Shown: positions 34,437 through 43,882 of the stretch, one piece after another
Layout of the letters: each line of letters begins with the position of its first letter
Position numbering within the stretch: position 1 is the stretch's first letter
DNA from: Haloactinospora alba
GTDB taxonomy: Bacteria > Actinomycetota > Actinomycetes > Streptosporangiales > Streptosporangiaceae
DNA length: 64,000 nucleotides
Direction of reading: 5' to 3'
Assembly (NCBI RefSeq): GCF_006717075.1
Contig: NZ_VFQC01000001.1
Span: 248,001 to 312,000 of the forward strand
The notes under the pieces: model-generated
The model's input: only the letters and a program-made list of their open reading frames with translations
Database searches by the model: none
What the model was told of the DNA's origin: nothing
Translations under genes and position numbers: made by a program

Positions 34437-36199
34437 AACGGCGGGAACAGAGCCAGACCGAACAGCTGCGCCAGGCCCTCTCCGAGCGCGAGGCCCAGCT
34501 GCACGAGGCCCAGGCGCGGCTGGCCGCGCTGGAGGGCTCCACGTCCTTCCAGGTCGGTCGGACGCTGACGGCGGCGGCGAAACGCCCCGGCCGCGGCCTC
34601 ATGACGCTTCCCCGCGACCTCTTCCGCCTGTGGCGCGGCAGTCAGGGAAGCCGCTCCTCCGGCAACCGCTCCAAACCCGGGCCGGTCCGCTCCTACGAGG
34701 CACAGCGCCAGGAGGCCCGGCTGCTCACCGGGACCCCCGGCGCCGACGACGGCAGGATCGTCGTCGCCGGGATCCTCTCCCCGGAGGCGCGGGCGGCGCT
34801 CGACCCCTACGTGCGGGTCGTACCGCTGCGTTCGCACGACACCCAGGTGGTGTTCGAGTCGGTGGACGTGGACGCGCTGGTCATCACCGCCTCCGCCTCC
34901 GCGCCGGGGAGCTCGTGGTCCCACGTCGGCGACCCGGCGGCTGCCGACCGCACACGCGCCCTGCACTGGACCGTGGAGGCCGCCCGGTCCCGCGGCGTGC
35001 CCTCCGTCCTGATCGCCGACGCACCCGCACCCCCGGCACTGGCCGCCCTGGACGTCGACCTCCACTACCACGGCGACGTCGGTGTCCCGCTGCACCGCTT
35101 CAACCCGGTGGCCGCCGAACCGGAGCGCGACCCCGAGCCGGTCCACGTTCCCACCGCGGGATCGCCCCACCCCGCCACCAGACGGCTGCTGGCGAGCCTG
35201 GAGGAGCACGGCACCCGCCCCGCGTCCCCCCGTTGGGAGGAGCTGCCCGCCACGCTGCGCGCCGTCAGCGCGGTGGCCACGGACACACCGGGCCTCGCCC
35301 GGCGCGCGACGGCCTGCGGAGCCCGTGCCCTTCTCCTGGGCAGGGACGACGGGGACGGCGACACCAGTGCCGCCCCCCGCCCCCCGGAGGCGCTGCGCAC
35401 TCTCCGGCCCGGTGCGGGAGGTCCGCACTCCCACCCCGTCGGGGAGGAGCTCGCCCGGCTGCGCGCCCAGGGCCCCCTCACCTCGGAGGAACTCCGTTCG
35501 ACGCTGCGTCACCTGTTCCTTACCGAGGCCACCCCCGTGCGGCTGGCGGAACTGTTTCGCCAGGTCCAGCTCGCCCCCGGCGCCGGGAATCCCGACCTGC
35601 CGTTGCACGACCGTCGGGTGGCGCTGCTCGCCCTTCCGGGCGACGACATCACGTCGCTGAGTCTGGCCGAGGACATCCTCGCCCAGCAGTACCCGCCCGC
35701 CGAGGTCGTCGTCCCGCAGGAGTCGGCCCCGTTCACCGGGGTGGAGCGGCTGCGCTCCCACGGCATCCCGGTGCGCACCGCGCCCGTGTCGGTGCCGTCG
35801 GCCGCCCCTGGCCCCGACGTGTGGGCGGCCCTGGCACGCGCCGCGGAGTCCCCGTGGGCGGCACTGTGGCGCGAACCCCAGGGGCCGGCGTTCCTGGTCG
35901 ACGCGTTGTGCGCCGCCGAGTGCTCCGGCGCCGACGCGGTCGGGCCCGCCATCGACTCGTGGCGCCAGGGGGACGCGCCGCACGCCGACGCGGTGGACCA
36001 GGCGGCCGCCGACCAGGAGTACGTCTTCGTCAGCGCCATCCGACCGGCACTGGCACGGTGCGAGCTGGTCCGGCGCGGTCTGCAGCCCGGTGTGTGGAAC
36101 CGGCACGGCGCCCGGCTGCTCGCGCTGAGCCCGCCGCACGGAACCGAGCCCGAAGAGTCGCCCGACCACGCGCGAACCGCGCCGAAAGGGAACACGTGA
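34433..36199 (+). CDS. Unknown protein coupled to wecB and a glycosyltransferase
   Basis: A 588-residue protein that I do not recognise. The first 45 residues form a probable coiled coil (TEQLRQALSEREAQLHEAQA, then RLAALEG), followed by TSFQVGRTLTAAAKRPGRGL, a sequence type seen at the ends of large bacterial glycosyltransferases. The remainder has alternating alpha/beta character (RIVVAGILSPEARAAL, DVDALVITASASA), and near residue 400 a GT-A-like segment, VALLALPGDDITSLSLAEDI, without an obvious DXD. It overlaps both neighbours by 4 bases (GTGA at each end). A role in assembling or modifying the same polymer is inferred from context; a degenerate glycosyltransferase is possible. Confidence 0.65.
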   Translation: MKRREQSQTEQLRQALSEREAQLHEAQARLAALEGSTSFQVGRTLTAAAKRPGRGLMTLPRDLFRLWRGSQGSRSSGNRSKPGPVRSYEAQRQEARLLTGTPGADDGRIVVAGILSPEARAALDPYVRVVPLRSHDTQVVFESVDVDALVITASASAPGSSWSHVGDPAAADRTRALHWTVEAARSRGVPSVLIADAPAPPALAALDVDLHYHGDVGVPLHRFNPVAAEPERDPEPVHVPTAGSPHPATRRLLASLEEHGTRPASPRWEELPATLRAVSAVATDTPGLARRATACGARALLLGRDDGDGDTSAAPRPPEALRTLRPGAGGPHSHPVGEELARLRAQGPLTSEELRSTLRHLFLTEATPVRLAELFRQVQLAPGAGNPDLPLHDRRVALLALPGDDITSLSLAEDILAQQYPPAEVVVPQESAPFTGVERLRSHGIPVRTAPVSVPSAAPGPDVWAALARAAESPWAALWREPQGPAFLVDALCAAECSGADAVGPAIDSWRQGDAPHADAVDQAAADQEYVFVSAIRPALARCELVRRGLQPGVWNRHGARLLALSPPHGTEPEESPDHARTAPKGNT

Positions 36200-38481
36200 C
36201 CAACAACCGACGCGAAGGTCAGCGAGTGAGTGCGAAACCGGCGCCGGGTGGCCGGGTGCGCGAGGAGCAGCGCGGCCGGCCGCTTCGGGCCCTCGTGTAC
36301 GGCGACGTCGACATGAACATCATCGACGGTTCCGCGGTGTGGGCGCAGTCGATGACCCGTGCCCTGGCGGGCGCCGGCTGCGAGACGACCCTGCTGCTGA
36401 AGGCGCCGGTGCGCACCGACCGGCTCACCGCCCCACTGGACGCGACCGAGGGAGTGACCCTGCGGCGGCCGCACGAGGAGGGGCTGCTGTCCGGGTCCGA
36501 CGGGCGCGGGCTCACCCCGGAGCAGGCGGTCGCCCTGATGCAGCGGCTCGACGCCGAACGCGGCTTTGACGCGATCGTCGTCCGGGGGAAGCGGCTGGCG
36601 GAGCAGGCCGCGCAGAACGAGAACCTCGCCGGACGGTTGTGGACCTACCTCACCGACATCCCGCAGAACGTCGGGGAGATGACGGCGACCGTCGTCTCCG
36701 AGCTGACCGACATCGCGGAGGCGTCCCGGTTCCTGCTCTGCCAGACCGAGGAGCTGCGGGGCTTCCTGGAGTCCAGCGTCCCGGCGGCCTGCGGCAGGAG
36801 CGTCCTCTTCCCTCCCGTCGTGGAGGTACCGGACGAGGCCCTCGGTGACAGCACACCGGCCCAACGGTTGAGGCTCGTCTACACCGGGAAGTTCGCGCCC
36901 GCCTGGAACACGCTGGAGATGACCGCCCTGCCCGAGGCGCTGGAGCAGCGCGGTGTCCCGGCGGAGCTGCACATGGTCGGCGACAAGATCCACCGGGACT
37001 CGCCCGACTGGGCCAAACGGATGGGCAGGGCGCTGGAGGACACCCCCAACGTGCACTGGCACGGCGGCCAGCCGCGCGCCGAGGCGCTGCGGCTCTCCGC
37101 GGGGTGCGACGTCGGCCTGTCCTGGCGCGACCCGGCCATGGACGCCAGCATGGAGCTGTCCACCAAGGTTCTGGAGCTGGGCGCGCTCGGGCTGCCGGTG
37201 GTACTCAACCGCACCCCGATGCACGAGGACCTCCTGGGAGCGGACTACCCCCTCTACGCCGGGGACGACGCGGAGTCGGTCGCCGACGCGCTCACGCTCG
37301 CCGCGGACCCGGACGTCTACGCGGAGGCGGCCCAGCGCTGCCGGGACGCCGCCGCGCGTTTCAGCCTGGAGAACGCCACCGCGCGGCTGCGGGACTACCT
37401 GGAGCAGGCGTGCCCCGGTCCGCCGTCCGGCACCACCCCGCAACGCCCGCTGAAGGTGGTGATCGCCGGGCACGACCTGAAGTTCTTCACCCGCCTGGCC
37501 GACTACTTCACCTCGCTGCCGGGGATGGACGTGAAACTGGACCAGTGGGACTCGCTGCGCCACCACGACCAGTACCGCAGCCGCGAACTCGCCGCGTGGG
37601 CCGACGTCGTCATCTGCGAGTGGTGCGGACCCAACGCGATCTTCTACGCGCAGCACAAACGCCCCGGACAGCGGCTGCTCGTGCGGTTGCACCGTTTCGA
37701 GCTGTACGCCGAGTGGCCGCGGAAACTCGACATCGACAAGATCGACGCGGTGATCTGCGTCAGCCCCCACTACGCGTCACTCACCCGGGAGCTGGCCGGA
37801 TGGCCGTCCGACAAGGTGGTGCCGCTGCCGAACTGGGTGGACGTCGAGCAGCTGGACCGGCCGAAGCTTCCCGGCGCCGAACACACCCTGGGGATGATCG
37901 GGATCGCCCCGTCCCGCAAGCGGTTCGACCGCGCGCTGGAGGTCCTGTCCGAACTGCGCCGCCGCGACTCCCGCTACACCCTCGCCGTGAAGTCGAAACA
38001 GCCGTGGGAGTACTGGTGGATCTGGAACCGCCCCGAGGAGCGGGAGTTCTACGAGCGCACCTACCGCCGGATCCAGCGGGACGAGCTCCTCTCCGGCGGG
38101 GTGGTGTTCGACCAGTTCGGCCCGGACGTGGCGACCTGGCTGCGCCGGATCGGTTTCGTCCTGTCCACGAGTGACGACGAGAGTTTCCACCTGGCACCGG
38201 CCGAGGGTGCGGCTTCCGGCGGCGTCCCGGCGGTGCTGAACTGGCCCGGTGCCGACACGATCTACTCGCGGCAGTGGCTGCACGAGAGCACCACCGAGAT
38301 GGCGGAGGCGATCCACGGCACCGTCAGCGAGGGACGGTTCGACGAGGCGCGCGCCGCGGCCCGGGAGGAGATCACCGGGAACTACGCGCTGCGCCGCGTG
38401 TGCGAACTGTGGACACGGCTGATCGTGGACGGGGAGCGTCCCGCCCAGGTCGACCTGTCCACCTCCGCCGTCACCGCGTGA
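36196..38481 (+). CDS. Tandem GT-B glycosyltransferase (two family-4-like modules)
   Basis: A 761-residue protein. Module 1 (about 30-410) opens RALVYGDVDMNIIDGSAVWA and contains LRLVYTGKFAPAWNTLEMTA, ELHMVGDKIHRDSPDWA, CDVGLSWRDPAMDASMELST and KVLELGALGLPVVLNRTP. Module 2 (about 420-750) opens LKVVIAGHDLKFFTRLADYF and contains AVICVSPHYASLTRELAGW, LPNWVDVEQLDRPKLPG, LGMIGIAPSRKRFDRALEVL and SDDESFHLAPAEGAASGGVP. Each has its own donor-site acidic/Glu region, so it may add two sugars in turn. The GTG at 36196 overlaps the previous stop; sequence upstream in the same frame is a shadow of the previous gene. A perfect hairpin follows. Confidence 0.82.
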   Translation: MTNNRREGQRVSAKPAPGGRVREEQRGRPLRALVYGDVDMNIIDGSAVWAQSMTRALAGAGCETTLLLKAPVRTDRLTAPLDATEGVTLRRPHEEGLLSGSDGRGLTPEQAVALMQRLDAERGFDAIVVRGKRLAEQAAQNENLAGRLWTYLTDIPQNVGEMTATVVSELTDIAEASRFLLCQTEELRGFLESSVPAACGRSVLFPPVVEVPDEALGDSTPAQRLRLVYTGKFAPAWNTLEMTALPEALEQRGVPAELHMVGDKIHRDSPDWAKRMGRALEDTPNVHWHGGQPRAEALRLSAGCDVGLSWRDPAMDASMELSTKVLELGALGLPVVLNRTPMHEDLLGADYPLYAGDDAESVADALTLAADPDVYAEAAQRCRDAAARFSLENATARLRDYLEQACPGPPSGTTPQRPLKVVIAGHDLKFFTRLADYFTSLPGMDVKLDQWDSLRHHDQYRSRELAAWADVVICEWCGPNAIFYAQHKRPGQRLLVRLHRFELYAEWPRKLDIDKIDAVICVSPHYASLTRELAGWPSDKVVPLPNWVDVEQLDRPKLPGAEHTLGMIGIAPSRKRFDRALEVLSELRRRDSRYTLAVKSKQPWEYWWIWNRPEEREFYERTYRRIQRDELLSGGVVFDQFGPDVATWLRRIGFVLSTSDDESFHLAPAEGAASGGVPAVLNWPGADTIYSRQWLHESTTEMAEAIHGTVSEGRFDEARAAAREEITGNYALRRVCELWTRLIVDGERPAQVDLSTSAVTA

Positions 38482-38485
38482 GGCC

Positions 38486-38535
38486 GCCGGGTCGCGCGGG
38501 AACGGTCCGTAACCACCGTTCCCGCGCGACCCGGC
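38486..38535. terminator. Perfect 21-bp hairpin, two-way terminator
   Basis: The arms at 38486-38506 and 38515-38535 are fully complementary (left arm begins GCCGGGTCGCGCGGG), with an 8-base loop CCGTAACC. It lies between the convergent tandem glycosyltransferase and LCP genes. Confidence 0.85.
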
Positions 38536-38542
38536 ACCGTTG

Positions 38543-39970
38543 TCAGCCGCACTCCACCTCGGCGTCGCTGGCGGTCTTCCCCTCGACTCCGTCGGGAACG
38601 CCGCCGCTGTCGCCGCTGCCCTGGAAACCGTCCCAGTCGCTGGACAGCACCAGCTGCACGGTCTCACCCAGCGCCGGGTTGGACTCCACGGTTGCGGTGC
38701 TCAGTTCGTCGGCCAGCGCCTCGGCGTGCTTCTTCTGCCCGTCCCCGTAGTACACCGTCGTCTGGTCGGGCACCTCCCCGCGCGGGTTCCCGGTTCCGGC
38801 GACCCGGAAGTCCCGTTCGCGCAGCCCGCCGGAGACCTCCTCGGCGAGCCCGGTGATCCCGGTCGCGTTGATGACCTCCGCGGAGACCTCCTGCGGTTCG
38901 ACCGAACCGCCGCCACCGTCGCCGTCGCCGCCGCTGTCCTTGTCGTCCTCGGCGAGGCTCTGACCGTTGGCCAACGCGTTGAACAGTTCGTCGGCCGCGG
39001 GCTGCGACCACTGCAGCCGGTTCGGGTCGTTGGGGTGGGGGCCGTTGGGGACGGTGACGAACGTGATGTCGTCCATGCTCACCTCGCGCATGGTGATGGC
39101 GAGGTCGCTCATGGTGCTCAGGTTGAGCTCGTCGTCGGTGGTGAGGGACTCGGTCACCGACGCGAGGAAGTCGTTGATGTTAGTGGGGCTGGTCAGCATG
39201 TCCCCGCTGGTGACCTTCTTCAGCATCGCGCCCATGAAGTCCTGCTGGCGCTTGATGCGGGACAGGTCGCTGCCGTCGCCCTGCCCCTTGCGGGAACGGA
39301 CGTAGCCCAGGGCGTCCTCACCGTTCAGCGTCTGCTTGCCGGCCTCGAGCTCGAGGCCGCCCGCCTTCTCGTCGGTGACGGGCTCCGGGATGCACATCGG
39401 CACGCCGCCGACGGAGTTGACCATGCCCTTGAACCCGGTGAAGTCGACACTGACGAAGTGGTCGATGTGCACACCGGTGAGCTGCTCCACCGTCTTCCAC
39501 AGGCACTGCATCCCGCCGCTGTTCATCGCCTCGCCGATCATGCCGGTGTGCGCCTCCTGGCCCGGCTTGTTGTCCTTGCCCTCGACCGGGTCGCAGGCGG
39601 GCATGGCGACGATGGAGTCGCGCGGGAGGTTGACCAGGTTGGCGCTCTTCTCCTCCGGCAGCAACTGCGCGATGGCCAACGTGTCGGGACGCTCCCCCTC
39701 GGCTTCCCCGTAGTCCGCGTTCTCGCCGTCGCGCGCGTCGGAGCCGACGACGAGGATGTTGGTCACCCCCTCGACCTTGGTGGGGCGGTCGCCGAACTTG
39801 TCCGTGTTCACGTTCTCCTGGTTCAGGTTGCTGGAAATGTTGTGGTATCCGGCATAGGCGGTCAGGCTGCCGCAGATCACCAGGGCTGTGGTGATGATGG
39901 CGACCCAACCGCCGACGGATAGTTTCCGCGACGTGGAACGGGCTCGTGCGGGCGAGTGTTTTCTGGACAT
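38543..39970 (-). CDS. LytR-CpsA-Psr (LCP) family protein with LytR_C domain
   Basis: Second LCP ligase in the window, 475 residues, predicted to attach polymer to peptidoglycan outside the cell. A basic N-terminus and one membrane helix (about residues 20-42, VGGWVAIITTALVICGSLTA) precede the LCP core: VTNILVVGSDARDGE, RPDTLAIAQLLPEEKS, VNLPRDSIVAMPACD, VDFTGFKGMVNSVGGV and ALGYVRSRKGQGDGSDLSRI. A LytR_C domain follows a Gly/Asp-rich linker (VSAEVINATGITGLAEEVSG). It ends in a Cys-containing tail. It lies 20 bases downstream of the AMP-binding-like gene, so the two form an operon. Confidence 0.92.
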   Translation of the reverse strand: MSRKHSPARARSTSRKLSVGGWVAIITTALVICGSLTAYAGYHNISSNLNQENVNTDKFGDRPTKVEGVTNILVVGSDARDGENADYGEAEGERPDTLAIAQLLPEEKSANLVNLPRDSIVAMPACDPVEGKDNKPGQEAHTGMIGEAMNSGGMQCLWKTVEQLTGVHIDHFVSVDFTGFKGMVNSVGGVPMCIPEPVTDEKAGGLELEAGKQTLNGEDALGYVRSRKGQGDGSDLSRIKRQQDFMGAMLKKVTSGDMLTSPTNINDFLASVTESLTTDDELNLSTMSDLAITMREVSMDDITFVTVPNGPHPNDPNRLQWSQPAADELFNALANGQSLAEDDKDSGGDGDGGGGSVEPQEVSAEVINATGITGLAEEVSGGLRERDFRVAGTGNPRGEVPDQTTVYYGDGQKKHAEALADELSTATVESNPALGETVQLVLSSDWDGFQGSGDSGGVPDGVEGKTASDAEVECG

Positions 39971-39990
39971 CGGGCACCACTAGGTCGGTG

Positions 39991-40797
39991 TCAGGGGAGG
40001 GGCCTGATGTTGCCCGTGAGAGCGGGGGACCCGGGCCGCGCGCCGGCGATCGCCGTGACACGCTCCATATCAAGCCGTGATTGCAGGGTGGTGGGGGAGT
40101 CGGTTTCGGGGGTCAACAGCAGGGACGATCCGGTCACGACCGGGCAGAGAGCGGGGGAGAGGTCGTGACCGAGCGTCTGGAGCGGGGCGGACGCTGGTGT
40201 GATGATAGCCACTCGGTCAGCCGGTGTCAGCTCCCAGCTGGCGGCGCGATCCCGTGCGGCGGCGGCGATCCCGCCCCCCGTGTGGCTGCCGGCGCTCTCC
40301 AGGGCCGCGGCCGCGGGGTCGTCGGCCGCGGGAGGGACGAACTGGTCGGCATACCCGCGCACCTCGACGGTGTAGTCCAACGCGGCGGGCGGGCAGTCGG
40401 CCAGCGGAGCACCCAACGGGTGCAGGGAGGTTCCCACCACCTCGCGGGCCCCCGAGTCCAGCCCCGCCTCGATCCGGGAGGCGTCGGTGACGGCGATGTC
40501 CGCCTCCGGAACCTCGTCGGCCTCGGGCAGGACCACCGTCGTCCTGGTGGACCAGCACGCCAGCGCCCAGGCCAGGCTCTGCCAGTGCACCGGAAGCGCC
40601 AGCGCGACCCGATCGCCCGGTTCGGCGCCGAGGCCGTCCACGAGCATGTTCGCCGTTTTGGAGACCCAGTTGTCGACGGTGGCGTAGGACAGTTCCACCC
40701 GGCCGTCGGTGTCACCGTCATAGGCCGTGACGAACGGGCGCGCCGGATCCGCGGCCACGGCGGAGCGCCACAGCTGCGCGGGGGTTTCCGTACCCAC
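39991..40797 (-). CDS. TIGR03089-like truncated AMP-binding protein
   Basis: A 268-residue protein resembling the N-terminal part of acyl-CoA synthetases: PAQLWRSAVAADPARPFVTA, YATVDNWVSKTANMLVDGLG and PGDRVALALPVHWQSLAWAL. It lacks the adenylate-binding core and the C-terminal lid of active enzymes, as is normal for the actinomycete TIGR03089 family found next to LCP genes. The GTG at 40797 has GGGAG six bases upstream; the frame is open to 40839, but without a ribosome-binding site there. Its function is unknown; pairing with an LCP gene suggests an envelope-related role. Confidence 0.8.
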   Translation of the reverse strand: MGTETPAQLWRSAVAADPARPFVTAYDGDTDGRVELSYATVDNWVSKTANMLVDGLGAEPGDRVALALPVHWQSLAWALACWSTRTTVVLPEADEVPEADIAVTDASRIEAGLDSGAREVVGTSLHPLGAPLADCPPAALDYTVEVRGYADQFVPPAADDPAAAALESAGSHTGGGIAAAARDRAASWELTPADRVAIITPASAPLQTLGHDLSPALCPVVTGSSLLLTPETDSPTTLQSRLDMERVTAIAGARPGSPALTGNIRPLP

Positions 40798-41223
40798 GGG
40801 TAGCTCCCACTTCTCGGATCGGTGACGTGGTCCCACCACAGGGGCGGACGCCGCACATGCTACTTGCGGGTTCGGCGATGCTCACATCGGGAGCGGACGA
40901 GGAGGAAGCGTACGGGACCGCTGTCGTCCCTCACACCGTTTCGGTGGGTTCGTGCGTCTTTCCCGTGGTGAGAAACGCCACGGACACGAGACGTCAAGGA
41001 CCCTCCCGAGGGGTTCCATCGGGACGCGGGCGGCGCGTGCCGATGGAACAGTCCGCCCCGGAAACCCGGGAGGCCCCCGCTGGTAAGGGAGGAACCCACC
41101 ACGTCGCCGGTGGGAAGCCGGGTTCCCGCCCTCGCGGGACGGCGAAACCAGATGCGGGCGTTGTCCCCGCGCACGGGAGTGCCGCCCCCGGTGAGCGGGT
41201 TGGTAGATTCACGGGGCGGACCC
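40798..41223. other. Gene-free divergent region
   Basis: 426 bases between the divergent TIGR03089-like and kinase genes. I see no convincing coding pattern or hairpin; it should contain both promoters. Confidence 0.45.
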
Positions 41224-42756
41224 ATGCCGACGCCGCAACTCCGGTCGAAGGGAAGCTCCGTGGTCGACCCCGCACCCCTGCAGAACGGCGACCCCGCACG
41301 GCTGGGCCGGTTCGGCCTCCTCGGCCGCCTCGGAACGGGCGGGCAGGGCGTGGTCTATCTCGGCCAGGACCACGACGGCTCCCGCGTCGCAGTGAAAACC
41401 CTGAACGACCAGGGGACGAACGACCCCGACCTGCGTCAGCGGTTCCGTCGGGAGGCCGAGGCGGCCCAGCGTGTGGCGTCGTTCTGCACGGCGGCCGTCC
41501 TGGAGGCGGACCTCGACTCGGCCCCGCCCTACATCGCGAGCGAGTACGTGGACGGCCCCTCCCTGCAACGCCGGGTGGAGGAACACGGGCCGCTGTCCGG
41601 CGGGGAACTGAACCGGGTGGCGGTCGCCACCCTCACCGCCCTCGTCGCGATCCACGAGGCCGGAATCGTCCACCGGGACCTCAAACCCGCCAACGTGCTG
41701 CTGGGTCAGGGCGGTGCACGGGTGATCGACTTCGGCGTCGCCCAGGTCGCCGCGGGGGCGGGCACCCTCACGAACTCCTCGATCGGTACCCCCGCCTACA
41801 TGGCGCCGGAACAGATCTCCGGCGACCCGGTCAGCCCGGCCAGCGACGTGTTCGCCTGGGGCTCGGTGATGGTCTACGCCGCCACCGGCCGCACCCCCTT
41901 TCCCGGAGACCAGGTGCCGGCGATCCTCCACCGGATCCTCAACGGTGAGCCCGAACTGGACGGACTCCCGGAGACCCTGCGTCCCCTGGTCGCCAGCGCG
42001 CTCGCCAAGGACCCGAACCAGCGCGTCTCCGCCACCGACGCGCTGATGGCGCTACTCGGCAAACGCGAGTACCCCGCCGTCGCCGCTGCCGGTGCGGCGG
42101 GTGCCGGAGGGGCCGCCGGAGCACAGACCGCACCGGCACCCACCGTCGCCGACGCGGGCGGCCCGCCCACCGCGGTCGAAACGGCTCGGGGGCGTTCCGG
42201 GCGCCGACGCGGCGCCGGAAAGTGGGTGCTGGGCGTGGTGGTCGCGATGCTGCTGCTCGCGGCCGCGTTCGGCGGGCTGATGCTCGGGCGCGACCTGGGC
42301 GGCGCCCCGCAGGCCGGGACTGGGGGAGAGTCCAGTCCCGGCTCCTCCAACAACACGGAATCCCCGCCGCCGACCGGCACCACGACGGGCGGCTCACCCG
42401 ACGAGACGACCGAGACCCCGTCCGACGACGACACCGCCCCGCCACGGGAGCCCGCCACGTTCGACGCCTCCTACGACGGGGACTGGGCGGGATACGGCGG
42501 AACCGAGGAGTACCAGCTCGACATCAGCGAGGGAGACCGGGAGGCCACCCTCGAGGGCGACGACTGCGAGTACGACCTCGTCCTCACCGACACGTCCGGT
42601 ACGGGCTACGACGCCGCCGCGACCTCCGCCGATCCCGACGAGGAACAGTGCGCGCGCCCTGACAGCGCGCACCTAGAGCAGCGGGGCGGTGTCGTCACCG
42701 TCGAGCTGGGCGGCGACCCCGACGCGGAAACCGTGACCCTGCGCCAGGAGAACTAG
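41224..42756 (+). CDS. Membrane Ser/Thr protein kinase (PknB-type)
   Basis: Hanks-type kinase, 510 residues. The catalytic domain (about residues 25-275) shows LLGRLGTGGQGVVYLGQD (P-loop), VAVKTL (Lys), IVHRDLKPANVLLG (catalytic loop), VIDFGVAQ (metal Asp) and GTPAYMAPEQISGDP. A proline/alanine-rich linker, one membrane helix near residue 335 (WVLGVVVAMLLLAAAFGGLM) and a Ser/Thr-rich external region follow. The extracellular C-terminus has two cysteines and no PASTA repeat, so its ligand is probably not a muropeptide. The ATG at 41224 is used; GTG 41260 is an alternative. It borders the accessory island. Confidence 0.92.
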   Translation: MPTPQLRSKGSSVVDPAPLQNGDPARLGRFGLLGRLGTGGQGVVYLGQDHDGSRVAVKTLNDQGTNDPDLRQRFRREAEAAQRVASFCTAAVLEADLDSAPPYIASEYVDGPSLQRRVEEHGPLSGGELNRVAVATLTALVAIHEAGIVHRDLKPANVLLGQGGARVIDFGVAQVAAGAGTLTNSSIGTPAYMAPEQISGDPVSPASDVFAWGSVMVYAATGRTPFPGDQVPAILHRILNGEPELDGLPETLRPLVASALAKDPNQRVSATDALMALLGKREYPAVAAAGAAGAGGAAGAQTAPAPTVADAGGPPTAVETARGRSGRRRGAGKWVLGVVVAMLLLAAAFGGLMLGRDLGGAPQAGTGGESSPGSSNNTESPPPTGTTTGGSPDETTETPSDDDTAPPREPATFDASYDGDWAGYGGTEEYQLDISEGDREATLEGDDCEYDLVLTDTSGTGYDAAATSADPDEEQCARPDSAHLEQRGGVVTVELGGDPDAETVTLRQEN

Positions 42757-42825
42757 GGTCCCGGCCGTTTCGGTAGCTGGCGCGGTGCCCCGAGTGCCCG
42801 ATGCCCGCGCCGGACGAGGACACCG

Positions 42826-43219
42826 GCCTCATCCCCACGTGCGTGGGGCTCACGCCACCACCCGCCTGACGCTGCCCAACGGCGCCGGTCCATCCCCACG
42901 TGCGTGGGGCTCACCAGCGCGCTGGCGGCCCTGGCGATCGGGCTGTAGGTCCATCCCCACGTGCGTGGGGCTCACACCAGCTCCAGGCGCCACAGCTCCG
43001 CCCGGGTAGGTCCATCCCCACGTGCGTGGGGCTCACGTCACCGCCTACGACCTCAGACAGGTCATCACCGGTCCATCCCCACGTGCGTGGGGCTCACGCA
43101 CATGTTGGTGTTTTCGCTCACGGGTTCCCCGGTCCATCCCCACGTGCGTGGGGCTCACCTGGATTACGTGACCACGGCGCTGCGGATCTGGGGTCCATCC
43201 CCACGTGCGTGGGGCTCAC
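42826..43219 (-). CRISPR. CRISPR array A1: 7 repeats, 6 spacers (type I-E-like)
   Basis: Seven 28-bp repeats start at 42826, 42887, 42948, 43009, 43070, 43131 and 43192, with exact 61-bp periodicity and 33-bp spacers. On the plus strand each begins GGTCCATCCCC and ends GTGGGGCTCAC; the inverted CCCCACG/CGTGGGG core is typical of type I-E. The first repeat (42826) has a degenerate 5' end, marking the trailer. The leader is therefore on the right (43220 onward) and transcription is on the minus strand. No cas gene is in the window. All spacers are different. Confidence 0.97.
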
Positions 43220-43402
43220 CCTTCGCCACCTGCAACAATGCGTGGCGTTATTCTTTTGCAACCCCATATGGCCGGTATTCCGGTGAATGCGGTCAGGATC
43301 TGACCGTACCGTTCCGCTGCTATCAACACACCCCCATGAGAGCACGGAAAACCGACCACTCCCGGGGGCGCCAAGTAGAAGGCAGGAGCAGCCGGGAACG
43401 AC
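43220..43402 (-). promoter_or_regulatory. CRISPR leader of array A1
   Basis: Sequence directly after the last repeat is AT-richer (for example around 43240-43275) and nearly identical to that beside array A5 at 49145 onward. This conservation next to two arrays with different spacers marks it as the leader, holding the array promoter and adaptation signals. Confidence 0.75.
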
Positions 43403-43443
43403 AGTGGGGGCGTGTGCGGCCTCAGCCCACACACGCCCCCACT
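43403..43443 (-). terminator. Hairpin terminator of the four-gene operon, copy 1
   Basis: AGTGGGGGCGTGTG at 43403-43416 pairs perfectly with 43430-43443 over 13 bases. It lies 37 bases beyond the last gene of the minus-strand operon. In copy 2 the G-run and C-run are each one base shorter, keeping the pairing. Confidence 0.75.
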
Positions 43444-43480
43444 TGCGCGCCCGACCGGCGACGCGCATAACCATTGGGGT

Positions 43481-43882
43481 CTATTCCTGGAGTTCGACCG
43501 GGATCCAGTCGGTCAGGGTGCGGGGGTTGGCGTGGCGCACCGGGCCACCCCTGACGGGTCGTACGAGGACCTCACCCCGATCCGTGCCGGGCTGGGGTGT
43601 GTGGCCGGTGACCACGTGCACGGTGGAACCGGCCGCGTGCAGCCGTACCCGCAGTCCCACGGGCCACCGCGCACGCAGATACGACAGATCCCCATGGCAC
43701 AGGCGCTCCACCGTGTCGGGGTGCACGGTAACCGTGCGGGCGTCGCCGACCGTGTCACGGGGAGCGATCCGCAGCATCCCGTCAACCTGCTGTGTGACCA
43801 CATCCCACGGGGTGAGGCCGTCGGGCTCCCCGCAGAACCGCACCCACATGCCGGGTTCCCACCCGGGCTCTACTCCTCGCAC
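43481..43882 (-). CDS. Operon gene 4, copy 1: unknown 133-residue protein
   Basis: I do not recognise a family. The protein starts MRGVEPGWEPGMWVRFCGEP and includes MLRIAPRDTVGDARTVTVHP, LSYLRARWPVGLRVRLHAAG and VVTGHTPQPG, an alternating pattern suggesting a small all-beta domain. It ends DWIPVELQE. The paralog at 49404 has the same length and is nearly identical, which confirms the reading frame. It is the last of four overlapping genes, overlaps gene 3 by 13 bases and is followed by a conserved hairpin. Confidence 0.7.
   Translation of the reverse strand: MRGVEPGWEPGMWVRFCGEPDGLTPWDVVTQQVDGMLRIAPRDTVGDARTVTVHPDTVERLCHGDLSYLRARWPVGLRVRLHAAGSTVHVVTGHTPQPGTDRGEVLVRPVRGGPVRHANPRTLTDWIPVELQE

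Noticed and set aside
34630-36195. N-terminal 522 codons in frame with the tandem glycosyltransferase
   Set aside because: This part lies out of frame within the 588-residue gene; the real start is GTG 36196, overlapping the previous stop.
34142-37770. Long minus-strand frames (675 and 753 residues) opposite the wecB operon
   Set aside because: They are antisense to the coupled plus-strand genes with good motifs; high-GC shadow frames.
42785-43470. Three plus-strand frames across array A1 with repeated GPSPRAWGS/SIPTCVGL peptides
   Set aside because: The repeated peptides are translations of the CRISPR repeat, not a repetitive protein.
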